DNA from: Oceanicoccus sagamiensis
GTDB lineage: Bacteria > Pseudomonadota > Gammaproteobacteria > Pseudomonadales > Dasaniaceae
Assembly: GCF_002117105.1 (NCBI RefSeq)
Contig: NZ_CP019343.1
Coordinates: 3,596,001 to 3,660,000 of the forward strand
Direction of reading: 5' to 3'
DNA length: 64,000 nt
Within the stretch, counting starts at the first letter, position 1, and each line of letters starts with the position of its first letter. The position numbers and the translations under genes are program-made. The notes under the pieces are model-generated. The model was not told where the DNA came from. It did not search any database and worked only from the letters and a program-made list of their open reading frames with translations. Of the stretch, positions 28,579-38,548 are shown piece by piece.

Positions 28579-31500
28579 CTAGCGGTCATAATCCAATACC
28601 GGCGACAACCAGCGCTCCAGTTCCTTCTCCGTCATCCCCTTACGTTCTGCCAGGCTATCTACCTGATCTTTGCTGATTTTGCCGGTGGCAAAATAACTGG
28701 ATTCCGGGTGAGAGTAGTAAAAACCACTCACTGCTGCAGCTGGCGTCATCGCGTAATGTTCGGTTAATGAAACGCCGATATTCTGTTCTGCCGATAGCAG
28801 CTTAAAGAGCGTGCCTTTTTCGGTGTGGTCAGGGCAGGCAGGGTAGCCCGGTGCAGGGCGGATACCGTGGTAACGCTCTTTAATCAGCTCTTCATTGCTT
28901 AAAGCTTCTTCTCCGGCATAGCCCCAGAATTCCTTGCGGACACGCAGGTGCATATGCTCGGCAAAAGACTCTGCCAAACGGTCGGCCAAGGCTTTAACCA
29001 TAATCGCACTGTAATCATCACCGGCGGCTTCATACTGTTGGGCCAATTCTTCGGCACCAATACCAGCGGTAACCACAAAGCCACCAATATAATCTTCAAG
29101 CCCCGTGCTCTTGGGGGCAATAAAGTCAGCCAGGCTGAAATTGGGCTTGCGGTTGGGTTTTGCGGTTTGTTGGCGAATATGATGCAAGGTAGTGGCTTGG
29201 TCGTCGCCGGTCAGCACTTCAATATCATCGCTATTGACTTGGTTGGCTGGCCAGAAACCAATCACAGCTTTGGCTGTTAGCAGCTTTTCATCAATAAGCT
29301 TGCCAAGCAGGGTTTGGGCGTCATCAAACAAGGTGCGTGCAGCTTCGCCAACGACTTTATCATCAAGAATTTTGGGGTATTTGCCGGCTAAATCCCAGCT
29401 GATAAAAAACGGAGTCCAGTCGATAGTGTCGACCAAATCCGCTAGCGGATAATCGTCAAACACTTTAATACCTTCAAAGCTGGGTTTCGGTGGAGTGTAA
29501 TTATCCCACTCAATTTTGGGGGCATTGGCTTTTGCCGCTTCATAGCTTAAAGGCTTGGCTTTAGGTTGACGGTTTTTAACCCGCTCGCGCACAACGGCAT
29601 ACTCATCTTTGCGTTCCTGCCAAAAATTATCAAACAGACTCTCGCTAAGCAGTGTGCTGGCCACCGAAACACTGCGAGAGGCATCGGGGACATAAACAAT
29701 AGGCGCCTGATCATATTGCGGTTCAATTTTAACCGCGGTATGTGCTTTAGATGTGGTTGCACCGCCAATCATTAAGGGAATAGAAAATCCCTGTTCTTTC
29801 ATCTCGCGGGCGACATGGACCATTTCATCCAGTGAAGGAGTAATCAAGCCGCTAAGGCCAATAATATCGGCCTTTTCTTCTTTGGCGACGCGGAGGATTT
29901 CATCACAGGCAACCATTACCCCAAGGTCAACGACCTCGTAGTTATTACACTGTAAAACCACCCCGACAATATTTTTACCAATATCGTGCACATCACCTTT
30001 AACCGTGGCCATAATGATTTTGCCATTGCTGGTAGCGCCATCATCTTTTTCTTCTTCAATAAAAGGCTGTAAATGAGCCACGGCCTGTTTCATTACCCGG
30101 GCGCTTTTAACGACCTGTGGCAAAAACATTTTACCGTCACCAAATAAATCACCGACCACATTCATACCGTCCATTAGCGGGCCTTCGATGACTTCGATAG
30201 GGCGTTTGGCATTAACGCGGGCTTCTTCGGCATCTTCAGTAATAAACGTGGTAATGCCTTTAACTAAGGCGTGTTCGATACGTTTTTCAACGGGCAGTTC
30301 CCGCCACTCTAAATTCTCGACCTGTTTTTTAGCGCCGTCACCGGCATAATCACCGGCAATATCCAGCAGTCTTTCGGTGCTGTCGTCACGACGGTTAAGA
30401 ATAACGTCTTCAACCGCTTCTTTAAGTTCAGCGGGAAGGTCGTCATAAACTGCAAGCTGGCCGGCATTAACAATACCCATGTCCAGCCCGGCTTTAATGG
30501 CGTGATATAAAAATACGGAGTGGATGGCTTCTCGTACCGGGTTGTTACCGCGGAAAGAGAAGGACACATTGCTGACTCCACCGGAAATCATAGCGTGGGG
30601 CAGGTTGGTTTTAATAAACCGACAAGCTTCAATAAAATCCACGGCATAGTTATTGTGTTCTTCAATCCCGGTGGCAACGGCAAAAATATTGGGATCGAAA
30701 ATAATATCCTGTGGCGGCAGACCAACAGTCTCTACCAGAATGTTATAAGAGCGTTCGCAAATTTCATTTTTACGGGCGAGGGTGTCCGCCTGGCCTTCTT
30801 CATCAAACGCCATAACCACAACGGCAGCGCCGTAGTCCAAACACAGTTGTGCCTTTTCAATAAACTCTGCTTCGCCTTCTTTAAGGCTGATAGAGTTCAC
30901 CACGGCTTTACCCTGGATGCATTTTAAACCCGATTCAATAATTTCCCATTTAGAGGAATCGACCATAATCGGGACGCGAGAAATATCAGGCTCAGAAGCA
31001 ATCAGGTTTAAAAATGTCACCATGGCTTTTTCGGCGTCCAGCATGCCTTCATCCATATTGATATCGATAACCTGCGCGCCGTTTTCAACTTGCTCTCTGG
31101 CTACATCAAGGGCTGTGTCGTAATCGCCGTCGATAATAAGACGCTTAAACTTGGCTGAGCCGGTAACGTTACAGCGCTCGCCGACGTTTACAAATAACGA
31201 ATCAGGGCTAATCGTAAAAGGCTCTAAACCACTTAAGCGACAGGCGGCAGCTGGCGTTTTTACTTCTCTGGGCTTGGCGTTATCAGCGATGGTGGCAAGG
31301 GCGGCAATATGGTCTGGCGTGGTGCCACAGCAACCCCCGACCAGATTTAAAAAGCCTCGATCCGCAAAGCCCTGTAAATCGTCCAGCATATCTTCCGGTG
31401 TTTCATCGTACTCACCAAAAGCGTTGGGCAAGCCAGCATTAAAGTGGCCGCTAAAATAACAGTCAGCTGCGTTGGCTAACTCTTCAACAAAGGGGCGTAT

Positions 31501-32286
31501 CTCTTTAAAGCGGCGGCCACAGTTGGTCCCAACAATTAAGGGCTTGGCGTGGGCGATAGCATTCCAGAAAGCTTCCGGGCTTTGTCCGGATAAAACGCGG
31601 CCACTAATATCTGGGAAGGTGACCGATACCATAATCGGTAATTCAATCCCTAAATCTCTAAAGCAGCGTTTTACTGCGTAGATAGCAGCTTTGGCATTGA
31701 GCGTATCAAAGATAGTTTCGATCATAATCAGATCGACATCGCCTTCGATTAAGCCTTTGGTGGATTGGTAATAATCCTCGGCGAGTTGATCGAAGGTAAT
31801 ATTGCGAGCGCCCGGGTCATTTACATCGGGAGAAATAGAAGCTGTTCTAGGGGTGGGGCCAAGTACACCGGCGACAAAGCGGGGCTTATCGGGTGTGGCT
31901 GCAGTGGCCTTATCGGCGGCGGCGCGGGCTACATTGGCTGCCGCGACATTGATTTCGTAGGCGTATTCTTCGAGTTTGTAGTCGCCCTGAGCTACACGGG
32001 TAGCATTGAAACTGTTGGTTTCAATAATATCGGCGCCAGCATCCAGGTATGCGGTATGGATCTCTTCAATAATATGGGGTTGGGTGATCGATAACAGGTC
32101 ATTATTACCTTTGATATCAATCGTGTAGTCAGCCAGACGCTCGCCACGGTAATCCGCTTCCTCAAGCCCATAGGATTGAATCATGCTGCCCATGGCTCCA
32201 TCTATAATCAGGATGCGCTCTTTAAGGGCTTGCTTAAGTTGGGCGATACGGGGGGTTGCTGCTGTCATTTGGAGCCTGTCTACCAT
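28579..32286 (-). CDS. metH: Cobalamin-dependent methionine synthase
   Basis: A 1235-residue four-module enzyme that methylates homocysteine with methyltetrahydrofolate. The order is a homocysteine/zinc domain (about 10-340, Cys ligands in GTNCGRR and [10 protein letters not shown]), a pterin-binding domain (about 360-640, [12 protein letters not shown]), a B12 domain (about 660-900, with the cobalt-ligating His in GDVHDIGKN) and a C-terminal AdoMet activation domain ([15 protein letters not shown]). All modules are intact. The start may be 32286 or the ATG at 32268; E. coli MetH similarity fits either. I found no cobalamin riboswitch motif in the leader. Confidence 0.97.
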   Translation of the reverse strand: MVDRLQMTAATPRIAQLKQALKERILIIDGAMGSMIQSYGLEEADYRGERLADYTIDIKGNNDLLSITQPHIIEEIHTAYLDAGADIIETNSFNATRVAQGDYKLEEYAYEINVAAANVARAAADKATAATPDKPRFVAGVLGPTPRTASISPDVNDPGARNITFDQLAEDYYQSTKGLIEGDVDLIMIETIFDTLNAKAAIYAVKRCFRDLGIELPIMVSVTFPDISGRVLSGQSPEAFWNAIAHAKPLIVGTNCGRRFKEIRPFVEELANAADCYFSGHFNAGLPNAFGEYDETPEDMLDDLQGFADRGFLNLVGGCCGTTPDHIAALATIADNAKPREVKTPAAACRLSGLEPFTISPDSLFVNVGERCNVTGSAKFKRLIIDGDYDTALDVAREQVENGAQVIDINMDEGMLDAEKAMVTFLNLIASEPDISRVPIMVDSSKWEIIESGLKCIQGKAVVNSISLKEGEAEFIEKAQLCLDYGAAVVVMAFDEEGQADTLARKNEICERSYNILVETVGLPPQDIIFDPNIFAVATGIEEHNNYAVDFIEACRFIKTNLPHAMISGGVSNVSFSFRGNNPVREAIHSVFLYHAIKAGLDMGIVNAGQLAVYDDLPAELKEAVEDVILNRRDDSTERLLDIAGDYAGDGAKKQVENLEWRELPVEKRIEHALVKGITTFITEDAEEARVNAKRPIEVIEGPLMDGMNVVGDLFGDGKMFLPQVVKSARVMKQAVAHLQPFIEEEKDDGATSNGKIIMATVKGDVHDIGKNIVGVVLQCNNYEVVDLGVMVACDEILRVAKEEKADIIGLSGLITPSLDEMVHVAREMKEQGFSIPLMIGGATTSKAHTAVKIEPQYDQAPIVYVPDASRSVSVASTLLSESLFDNFWQERKDEYAVVRERVKNRQPKAKPLSYEAAKANAPKIEWDNYTPPKPSFEGIKVFDDYPLADLVDTIDWTPFFISWDLAGKYPKILDDKVVGEAARTLFDDAQTLLGKLIDEKLLTAKAVIGFWPANQVNSDDIEVLTGDDQATTLHHIRQQTAKPNRKPNFSLADFIAPKSTGLEDYIGGFVVTAGIGAEELAQQYEAAGDDYSAIMVKALADRLAESFAEHMHLRVRKEFWGYAGEEALSNEELIKERYHGIRPAPGYPACPDHTEKGTLFKLLSAEQNIGVSLTEHYAMTPAAAVSGFYYSHPESSYFATGKISKDQVDSLAERKGMTEKELERWLSPVLDYDR

Positions 32287-32380
32287 AAATTGCCGTTAGC
32301 CCTTATAAATCAAAGGGTTTAGAGCGTGTAAATACAAAATTAACTGACTTGTTTGCTTCTCTATAGCGCTGCAATCACAG

Positions 32381-32405
32381 TATAATAGCGGACTAAGTCG
32401 CGTAT
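32381..32405 (+). promoter_or_regulatory. nfuA promoter -10 with overlapping palindrome
   Basis: TATAAT (32381-32386) overlaps the near-palindrome ATAGCGGACT-A-AGTCGCGTAT (32385-32405). The -35 region is weak. The arms carry GACT/AGTC and ATA/TAT like a type 1 IscR site, but the central spacing is one base rather than five, so the identity of the regulator is open. Confidence 0.45.
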
Positions 32406-32439
32406 GCAGGTATAGCTATAGCGTCAAAAAACGCATCTT

Positions 32440-32473
32440 AAACTATATTGAAATATTTTGATATAGTTTTTTT
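32440..32473 (+). terminator. Terminator-like hairpin in the nfuA leader
   Basis: AAACTATAT pairs with ATATAGTTT around a 12-base loop and is followed by T-rich sequence, 45 bases before the nfuA start. Being AT-rich it may be weak. It could attenuate read-through into nfuA. Confidence 0.45.
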
Positions 32474-32517
32474 AGGGCATTAAAACGATCAATTATTGAG
32501 TCAGAGGTTTATCACTC

Positions 32518-33135
32518 ATGTCAGAAGTAGCCGAGCAGGCAACAGCAGAATTAAAGATGACTATCACTGAGTCAGCACAGGATTACCTGGCTGAGTTGCT
32601 GGAAGGTCAGGACGATGATGTATTGGGTATTCGCATGTTTGTGAATGCGCCCGGTACTCCTAAAGCAGAGACCTGCATTGCCTATTGCCGTGAAGCTGAT
32701 ATTGACGAAGAGGATACTCTGGTTAGCTATGAGAAGTTTACCGCCAGATTTGAAGCTCGCAGTATTCCCTTTCTGGAAGATGCATTGGTTGATTATGCTA
32801 AAGACCGTATGGGTGGTCAGCTAACGATTAAGGCCCCGAATGCCAAGTTGCCGCAAGTTAATGCCGATAGCCCAATTGAAGATCGCATCAACTATGTCTT
32901 GTTTAATGAGGTAAACCCTTCCTTGGCAGCCCATGGTGGTGAGGTTTCGCTGCTAGAGGTGACTGACGAGAATATTGCTATATTGCAGTTTGGTGGCGGT
33001 TGTCAGGGCTGTGGCATGGTTGAATCCACCCTGAAAGATGGTGTTGAGAAAAGCCTGTTAGAACAGGTGCCAGAGCTTAGTGCGGTGATGGATATGACGG
33101 ATCATACCGACCGTTCACATGCTTATTTCAAGTAA
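32518..33135 (+). CDS. nfuA: Iron-sulfur cluster carrier NfuA
   Basis: A 205-residue protein with an N-terminal degenerate A-type domain (about residues 14-105) and a C-terminal Nfu domain. The cluster-binding CxxC is in GGGCQGCG (C162 and C165), where two subunits share a 4Fe-4S cluster. It delivers clusters to client enzymes and protects them under oxidative or iron stress. It is divergent from metH. A palindrome at its promoter suggests regulation by Fe-S status, by inference only. Confidence 0.96.
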   Translation: MSEVAEQATAELKMTITESAQDYLAELLEGQDDDVLGIRMFVNAPGTPKAETCIAYCREADIDEEDTLVSYEKFTARFEARSIPFLEDALVDYAKDRMGGQLTIKAPNAKLPQVNADSPIEDRINYVLFNEVNPSLAAHGGEVSLLEVTDENIAILQFGGGCQGCGMVESTLKDGVEKSLLEQVPELSAVMDMTDHTDRSHAYFK

Positions 33136-33154
33136 TTGTTCCCGTCTGTATTTC

Positions 33155-33183
33155 AAAGGTTGCCAATTTGGCAGCCTTTTTTT
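33155..33183 (+). terminator. Intrinsic terminator after nfuA
   Basis: AAGGTTGCC pairs with GGCAGCCTT (one G-T pair) around AATTT, followed by T7, about 20 bases after the stop codon. Confidence 0.85.
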
Positions 33184-33271
33184 AACATTTTTGACCAGCT
33201 TTTCCTTTTCAAACTATCTAACGCACTGATTTCGCAGCAGTTAGCCCTTAGAAAAAAATTGTATAAAGTGA

Positions 33272-33299
33272 TTGACGGGCCTTATAAAGTGGTTACAAT
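33272..33299 (+). promoter_or_regulatory. Promoter of the cold-shock gene
   Basis: TTGACG (33272-33277) and TACAAT (33294-33299) are 16 bases apart. Transcription would give a leader of about 180 bases before the cold-shock ORF, as is typical for cspA-type mRNAs. Confidence 0.7.
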
Positions 33300-33328
33300 C
33301 TACTCAGCTTGAAAATACGGCTTGTTTT

Positions 33329-33451
33329 ATGTTCAATCATTACGATGCTCCATCTGCAGTAGTTCGTCCTGTTCATCATAATCAACACCAAATTTCCCAG
33401 CTAGATTGCTCTACATGCATCCGTGTGTATGGGTTAAATATTGAATGTTAA
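33329..33451 (+). CDS. Possible 40-residue leader ORF
   Basis: An ATG at 33329 opens 40 codons (begins MFNHYDAPSAVV, ends YGLNIEC) inside the long leader of the cold-shock gene. It has several His and two Cys close together (CSTC). No clear ribosome site precedes it, and I do not recognise the product. It may be chance or a regulatory leader peptide. Confidence 0.25.
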   Translation: MFNHYDAPSAVVRPVHHNQHQISQLDCSTCIRVYGLNIEC

Positions 33452-33489
33452 ATGTTAGCAAATGCTAATAAGTAAAATAGGATTGTAAT

Positions 33490-33699
33490 ATGTCTGATCA
33501 AACTACTGGCACCGTTAAGTGGTTCAACGAAAGCAAAGGTTTTGGTTTCATCGAGCAAGAGTCTGGCCCTGATGTGTTTGTACACTTTAGTGCGATTAAC
33601 TCTTCAGGTTTCAAAACTTTGGCTGAAGGCCAGAAAGTTGAGTTCACAGTAACTCAGGGCCAAAAAGGCCCACAAGCTGAGAACGTAGTACCTTTATAA
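33490..33699 (+). CDS. Cold-shock domain protein (CspA family)
   Basis: A 69-residue single cold-shock domain that binds single-stranded RNA and DNA. RNP1 (KGFGFIEQ, about residues 17-24) and RNP2 (DVFVHFSAI, about 31-39) are intact, with the usual start [14 protein letters not shown]. Which paralogue it is cannot be told. The long leader suggests post-transcriptional control, as in cspA. Confidence 0.96.
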   Translation: MSDQTTGTVKWFNESKGFGFIEQESGPDVFVHFSAINSSGFKTLAEGQKVEFTVTQGQKGPQAENVVPL

Positions 33700-33820
33700 G
33701 TTTTTTATAAGTACGCTGAATTTGCTTGGGATTAAGGCTCTTGCAGTACCTTTTTCCTGATGACGGGTTAATTTTTTAGCCTGTTATATCACGCTTTGCT
33801 CACCTGTGTGAGTAGGGTTG

Positions 33821-33846
33821 AAAGCCGCGCTTGTCGCGGTTTTTTT
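33821..33846 (+). terminator. Intrinsic terminator downstream of the cold-shock gene
   Basis: AAGCCGCG pairs with CGCGGTTT around CTTGT and runs into T7. It is 121 bases after the stop codon, leaving a long 3' untranslated region. Confidence 0.8.
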
Positions 33847-34007
33847 GTGCCTGAAAGAAAGTGACAGCCGTTAGATTGATCCTGGATCTGGCGCTAAGGT
33901 GGGTCAGCCAGATCAATAAGATAAGATTTTATATTAAGTATTTACTTTATAATTGATCTATAACTATCTGTTTAATAAATATTTTATATAAAATAATGCG
34001 TATATAA

Positions 34008-34025
34008 ACCAAGCAAGCGCTTGGT
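34008..34025 (+). promoter_or_regulatory. TetR-type palindromic operator before the acyl-CoA cluster
   Basis: ACCAAGC-AAGC-GCTTGGT is an 18-base palindrome with 7-bp arms. It is followed by a -10-like TATGAT (34049-34054) and, just before the first start codon, by the perfect palindrome AACCAGCTGGTT (34068-34079). Such operators are typical of TetR repressors that sense acyl-CoA, but no regulator gene lies in the window. The remainder of 33847-34087 is AT-rich with no other feature. Confidence 0.55.
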
Positions 34026-34087
34026 ATAGAATAAATTGCTAATCCCTGTATGATAGTGAGCTCTATTAACCAGCTGGTTGTTGTTCT

Positions 34088-35620
34088 ATGTTTCAATGCC
34101 TTCATCAGTTTCTCGATTATCATGCCCGAGTGCATGGTGATTCGCCGTTTCTGGTTGAGGGTAAGGTCAGCCTAAGCTTTGCCGACTTTGAGGCCCGGGT
34201 TGACCGTGCCGTTGATCGCCTCCGGCTAATGTCCTTAAGCCGGGGTGACCGTATCGCCTTGCTGGGTAAAAACTCCATTAACTTTTTTACGATGATATTA
34301 GCCTGCAGTAAATTGGGCGTTGTGCCGGTGGCGGTCAATTATCGGCTAAGTCCCTCGGAAGCGGCCTTTATTATTGCTGATGGCACTAGCCAGTGTTTAT
34401 TGATTGATGCTGAATTTATTGATGAAGTGGCGGAGCACTGTTCAGGCTTGCCTGTTATCGGCTTGTTTGGCTCTCATCCAGCTTATCCTGATTTTGAGCA
34501 ATGGCTAGGTGACGGTGAGCAGGCAGTCTCTGACTCTCTTCCTGTTATCGCTGCCTCCGATATTCTTTCCCAAATGTATACCAGTGGCACAACCGGTATG
34601 CCCAAAGGCGTGCTGCTAAGCCATGCTAATGTGATTGCCAATGTTTACCAGACAGCCATGGCATCAGAATATACCTTTGGACTGGGTGAGCAGATGTTAT
34701 TAGTGGCCCCTATGTACCATGCGGCGGGGATTATGACGGCCTATACCGGATTGATTCAGGGCTTAACCCTGATTATTCACCGTGACTACAGCCCGGAGCG
34801 GGTGGTGGAGGCCTTATCCAGTCAGCCTATTGTGGCGGCAACGCTGGTACCCGCCATGCTGCAATTTATCCTTAATCATGTGCCCGATATACATCGTCAA
34901 TCCTTTCCATCGCTACAGCTTATTTATTACGGCGCCTCGCCCATGTCGGTGGACTTGCTTAAGCGGGCTATTGAAGTGTTTGATTGTGACTTTGCTCAGG
35001 GCTATGGCCAAACCGAAGCTAACTCCATTGTTGCTATGCTGTCGCCTTCGGATCATCGCTATGCGCTGGCATCAGCCCCGGATTTATTAAGTGCCTGTGG
35101 TCGCGCGACCTTTGATACCCGGCTGCGTTTGGTCAGTGAGGGTAAAGATGTAGAGCAGGGTGAGGCCGGAGAGATTGTGGCGAGCGGCCCGCAAGTGATG
35201 CAAGGCTATTGGAATAACCCCGAAGCGACCGCCGCAACCATTAAGGATGGCTGGTTATATACCGGTGATATCGGCAGGATGGATAAGCAAGGTTATCTCT
35301 ATATTGTGGGCCGGGTAAAAGACATGATTATTTCGGGGGGCGAAAATATCTATCCGGCGGAAATTGAAACCGTCTTGGCAAGACATCAACAGATCAATGA
35401 AGTGGCTGTGGTCGGTATCCCTGATGCCCGCTGGGGTGAAGTGCCTTTGGCTGTATTGGTGGGCAATCAATCACTCGATAGTGATGAGTTACGAGCCTTC
35501 TGTGCCGATCATTTGGCTAAATTTAAAATACCGGCTCGCTTTGAGTGGCTTGGTGCGTTGCCCAGAAACCCCAGCGGTAAAATACTTAAGCAGCAATTAC
35601 GAGAACAGTTTTCTAACTAG
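34088..35620 (+). CDS. Acyl-CoA ligase (AMP-forming)
   Basis: A 510-residue adenylating enzyme that would activate a carboxylic acid to its CoA thioester, the entry step of this cluster. Motifs in order are the P-loop MYTSGTTGMPKGV (about residues 162-174), GYGQTEA, YTGDIGRMD (ATP ribose), KDMIISGGENIYPAEIE (hinge) and the C-terminal catalytic Lys in NPSGKILK. It is nearest to medium/long-chain FadD-like ligases; the acid cannot be named. No good ribosome site precedes the ATG at 34088, but the start fits the family. Confidence 0.88.
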   Translation: MFQCLHQFLDYHARVHGDSPFLVEGKVSLSFADFEARVDRAVDRLRLMSLSRGDRIALLGKNSINFFTMILACSKLGVVPVAVNYRLSPSEAAFIIADGTSQCLLIDAEFIDEVAEHCSGLPVIGLFGSHPAYPDFEQWLGDGEQAVSDSLPVIAASDILSQMYTSGTTGMPKGVLLSHANVIANVYQTAMASEYTFGLGEQMLLVAPMYHAAGIMTAYTGLIQGLTLIIHRDYSPERVVEALSSQPIVAATLVPAMLQFILNHVPDIHRQSFPSLQLIYYGASPMSVDLLKRAIEVFDCDFAQGYGQTEANSIVAMLSPSDHRYALASAPDLLSACGRATFDTRLRLVSEGKDVEQGEAGEIVASGPQVMQGYWNNPEATAATIKDGWLYTGDIGRMDKQGYLYIVGRVKDMIISGGENIYPAEIETVLARHQQINEVAVVGIPDARWGEVPLAVLVGNQSLDSDELRAFCADHLAKFKIPARFEWLGALPRNPSGKILKQQLREQFSN

Positions 35621-35629
35621 AGAAAGGCT

Positions 35630-36463
35630 ATGTCAGATCATTCAGCAGATAACGAAGCAAAAGTCCTCTATAGCGTACAAGACCACATTGCAGTGATAAC
35701 GCTAAATCGACCCAGGCAGCGCAATGCCCAGGATTTAGATCTTATCCAGCAGCTTGACCGTTGCTGGGAAAAAGCAGCGGATGATAAAAACGTCAAAGTG
35801 ATTGTATTGAATGCTAATGGTCCGCACTTTTCTGCCGGCCATGACATTTCCAGGCAGGCCATGGAGCAGGTCCCTGATGTCGATTGGCAAGGTGAAGTCA
35901 TTGCTGATTTATACCATTACGAAAAAAAACACTTTGTCGAGTTCTGCCGTAAGTGGCGCAATATCCCCAAGCCCTCTATTGCTGTAGTGCAGGGTGCCTG
36001 TATTGCAGCGGGTCTTATGTTGATTTGGCCCTGCGATCTGATTGTTGCGGCTGATAATGCCCGGTTTAGCGACCCTGTTGTGCATATGGGGATTGGCGGC
36101 GTTGAATATCATGGCCACACCTGGGAGTTGGGTGCACGCAAAGCTAAGGAGCTGCTATTTACCAGCGATTCGCTGGATGCTTACCAGGCCGAGCAGCTAG
36201 GCATGGTTAACAAGGTCGTGCCTATAGAGGCATTGAATAACGAAGCGATGGCCATGGCTAAAAAAATAGCCCAAAAACCAGCCTTTGGTTTGGCAATGGC
36301 CAAGCGTGCGGTTAATCGTACGCTGGATATTCAGGGGCAGGCGAATGCCATTGAGAGTGTGTTTGATATTCATGAACTGGGCCATGGTAATAGCCAGGCT
36401 GCCACCGGTGAGCCCGTTATGGTTTATCTGGATGGTATGAAAAAAGCCAAGCAAGAGAGTTAA
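35630..36463 (+). CDS. Enoyl-CoA hydratase/isomerase (crotonase family), first copy
   Basis: A 277-residue crotonase fold. The oxyanion-hole segments are HFSAGHDIS (about residues 67-75) and VVQGACIAAGLMLIWPCDL (about 118-136), the substrate pocket is in ADNARFSDPVVHMGI, and NKVVP marks the C-terminal region. It probably hydrates an enoyl-CoA made from the acid activated by the preceding ligase. The second catalytic Glu position is unclear because GGVEYHGH is unusual, so a hydrolase or isomerase role is possible. AAAGG stands before the ATG. Confidence 0.85.
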   Translation: MSDHSADNEAKVLYSVQDHIAVITLNRPRQRNAQDLDLIQQLDRCWEKAADDKNVKVIVLNANGPHFSAGHDISRQAMEQVPDVDWQGEVIADLYHYEKKHFVEFCRKWRNIPKPSIAVVQGACIAAGLMLIWPCDLIVAADNARFSDPVVHMGIGGVEYHGHTWELGARKAKELLFTSDSLDAYQAEQLGMVNKVVPIEALNNEAMAMAKKIAQKPAFGLAMAKRAVNRTLDIQGQANAIESVFDIHELGHGNSQAATGEPVMVYLDGMKKAKQES

Positions 36464-36498
36464 TCGTTTTACCTTCAATCAATCATGAGAGTCTCGCA

Positions 36499-36723
36499 AT
36501 GGCAGTGATCAATATAGTCGCAGAAGTTACCGGTAAAGTATGGCAGGTCGATATCCAGCAAGGGCAGTCTGTTACAGAGGACGATACCCTGATGATTATC
36601 GAAAGTATGAAAATGGAAATTCCTGTAGACGCACCGGAAGATGGGCGGATCGTTGAAATACTGGTGGCTAAAGATGAGGCCGTTGTAGAGGGTCAGATTT
36701 TGGCCAGACTGGACATTCAGTGA
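36499..36723 (+). CDS. Stand-alone biotin carboxyl carrier protein
   Basis: A 74-residue biotinyl/lipoyl domain with the biotin attachment motif ESMKMEIPV (Lys38). It carries carboxybiotin between a biotin carboxylase and a carboxyltransferase. The biotin carboxylase of this cluster already has its own carrier domain, so this free one is an extra. Its stop codon overlaps the start of the AtuA-like gene (ATGA), suggesting coupled translation. Confidence 0.9.
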   Translation: MAVINIVAEVTGKVWQVDIQQGQSVTEDDTLMIIESMKMEIPVDAPEDGRIVEILVAKDEAVVEGQILARLDIQ

Positions 36724-38548
36724 TGAGTAAACAGATGATTCGCATTGGTGGCGCCAGTGGTTATTGGGGGATTCCTCCGTAGCCACACCGCAGTTATTAG
36801 ATGGTGGGGAGCTGGACTATATCGTTTACGACTACCTCGCCGAAGTCACTTTGTCGATTATGGCCAGAGCTCGGGCCAAAGATGCCAATATGGGTTATGC
36901 CACTGACTTTATAAGCAGTGCTTTAAAGCATAATCTACCCGCTATCGCAAAGCAGGGAGTCAAAGTGATTTCGAATGCTGGCGGTGTTAACCCCAAAGCC
37001 TGTGGTGAAGCGGCCAGAGTTTTAATTGCTGAGATGGGGCTGGATTTAACGGTTGCAGTCGTTACCGGTGATGACTTGCTGGATGCTAATGATCTGGACT
37101 TGAGTAATAGCAAAGAAATGTTTTCTGGCGAAGCTTTCCCGAAGGCTGAATCTGTCGTTAGTATCAATGCCTATCTCGGAGCTTTTCCCATTGCCCAAGC
37201 ATTGGCGGAGGGCGCGGATATTGTGATTACGGGTCGCAGTGTGGATAGTGCCGTCACTCTGGCTGCCTGTATTTATGAGTTCGGCTGGCAGCCTAACGAT
37301 TGGGATCAGCTATCAAGCGGTACACTGGCTGGCCATATTATTGAGTGTGGCACTCAGGCCACTGGCGGTAACTTTACCGATTGGCAGCAGGTCGTCGATA
37401 GTCTTGATCGGGCGGGCTACCCCATTGCGGAAGTTAAAGTGGATGGTAGTTTTGATATTGTTAAGCCAGCTAACACTGGCGGTATGGTGAGTGTCGGCAC
37501 CGTGTCTGAGCAAATGCTGTATGAAATCGGTGATCCGCAGGCCTACCTAATGCCGGATGTGGTTTGTGATTTCTCCCAAGTGCTTATTAGTCAGCTTGCG
37601 GAGGATAGAGTGAATGTGTCGGGGGCTATCGGCTATCCCGCTACAGACAGTTATAAAGTGAGTGCAACCTATGCGGATGGTTGGCGCGGCGGTTCTCTGT
37701 ATAACTTTTGCGGTATCGATGCAGATAAAAAAGCCGAGGCCTTTGCTGAGCTGGTATTAAAGCGTGTGCGTTCAGTCTTTCAAGCGCGGCAAATGGAAGA
37801 TTTTAAAGAGGTCAGCATTGAAGTGATGGGGGCTGAAACACATTACGGAGATTTCCAGCAATTGGAAAGCTCCCGTGAAGTTGTGCTGAAGTTGGCTGCG
37901 CGCCATGCCGATGCTAAAGCGATTGCTATATTGCTAAAAGAAGTGACCGGCCTGGCATTATCGGCTCCACCGGGTTTGTCGATTTTTGCCGGTGCTCGCC
38001 CAAAGCCGTCACCTGTTGTGCGTTTATTTTCTTTTTTAATCCCTAAACACAAGCTGTCTATACAGATTGATAATGGGCAAGAACTTACAGAATTTCAGCC
38101 CTTATCGATTGAACATTCCGCTAAGAAAAAAATTCAAATTAAGCCTGTCCCAGCGGTGGATTGTCAGGACCTTAAAGGTATGGCCGTTGTGCCGCTGGTT
38201 ACACTGGCTTGGGCTCGCAGTGGTGATAAGGGTGATAAAGCCAATATTGGTGTAATTGCCCGCCAGCCAGAGTTCCTGCCTTATATTATTCAGTCTTTAA
38301 CAGTAGATAGTGTTGCCAAGCGCTTTGCGCATTTTATGGAAAAAGGTGGTAGTGAAGAGCCTGTCGAGTGTTTTTTACTGCCGGGTTCCAATGCCATCAA
38401 CTTTCTAATCCATCATGTGTTGGGCGGTGGCGGTATGGCAAGCCTGCGCAGCGATGCTCAGGGAAAAGCCTATGCACAAATTTTACTGGATCACCCCATA
38501 GTTATTCCTGAGCAGCTACTAGACCCATCAGCGGAGACACTTAAATGA
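36723..38548 (+). pseudogene. AtuA family protein (DUF1446), frame broken near the start
   Basis: The normal AtuA start MSKQMIRIGGASGYWG is encoded from ATG 36723 and then hits a stop at 36777. Re-reading one G at 36770 continues as DSSVATPQLL and runs intact to 38548, giving about 608 residues. The G-run at 36766-36770 has five G where six are expected. AtuA is required for growth on citronellol/geraniol in Pseudomonas, but its biochemical role is not settled. The N-terminal domain (about 1-450) and a C-terminal AtuA-type domain (from VPLVTLAWARSGDKGDKANIG, in pieces) are both present. A TTG at 36764 could give an almost full-length protein. Confidence 0.85.

Noticed and set aside
32287-32517. 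Possible cobalamin riboswitch between metH and nfuA
   Set aside because: No B12-box-like sequence or multi-stem layout could be seen, and the 231-base space is shared by two divergent promoters.
33947-34135. A 62-codon minus-strand ORF overlapping the start of the first CoA ligase
   Set aside because: It covers the AT-rich control region and the operator, and its start lies inside a good gene on the other strand.
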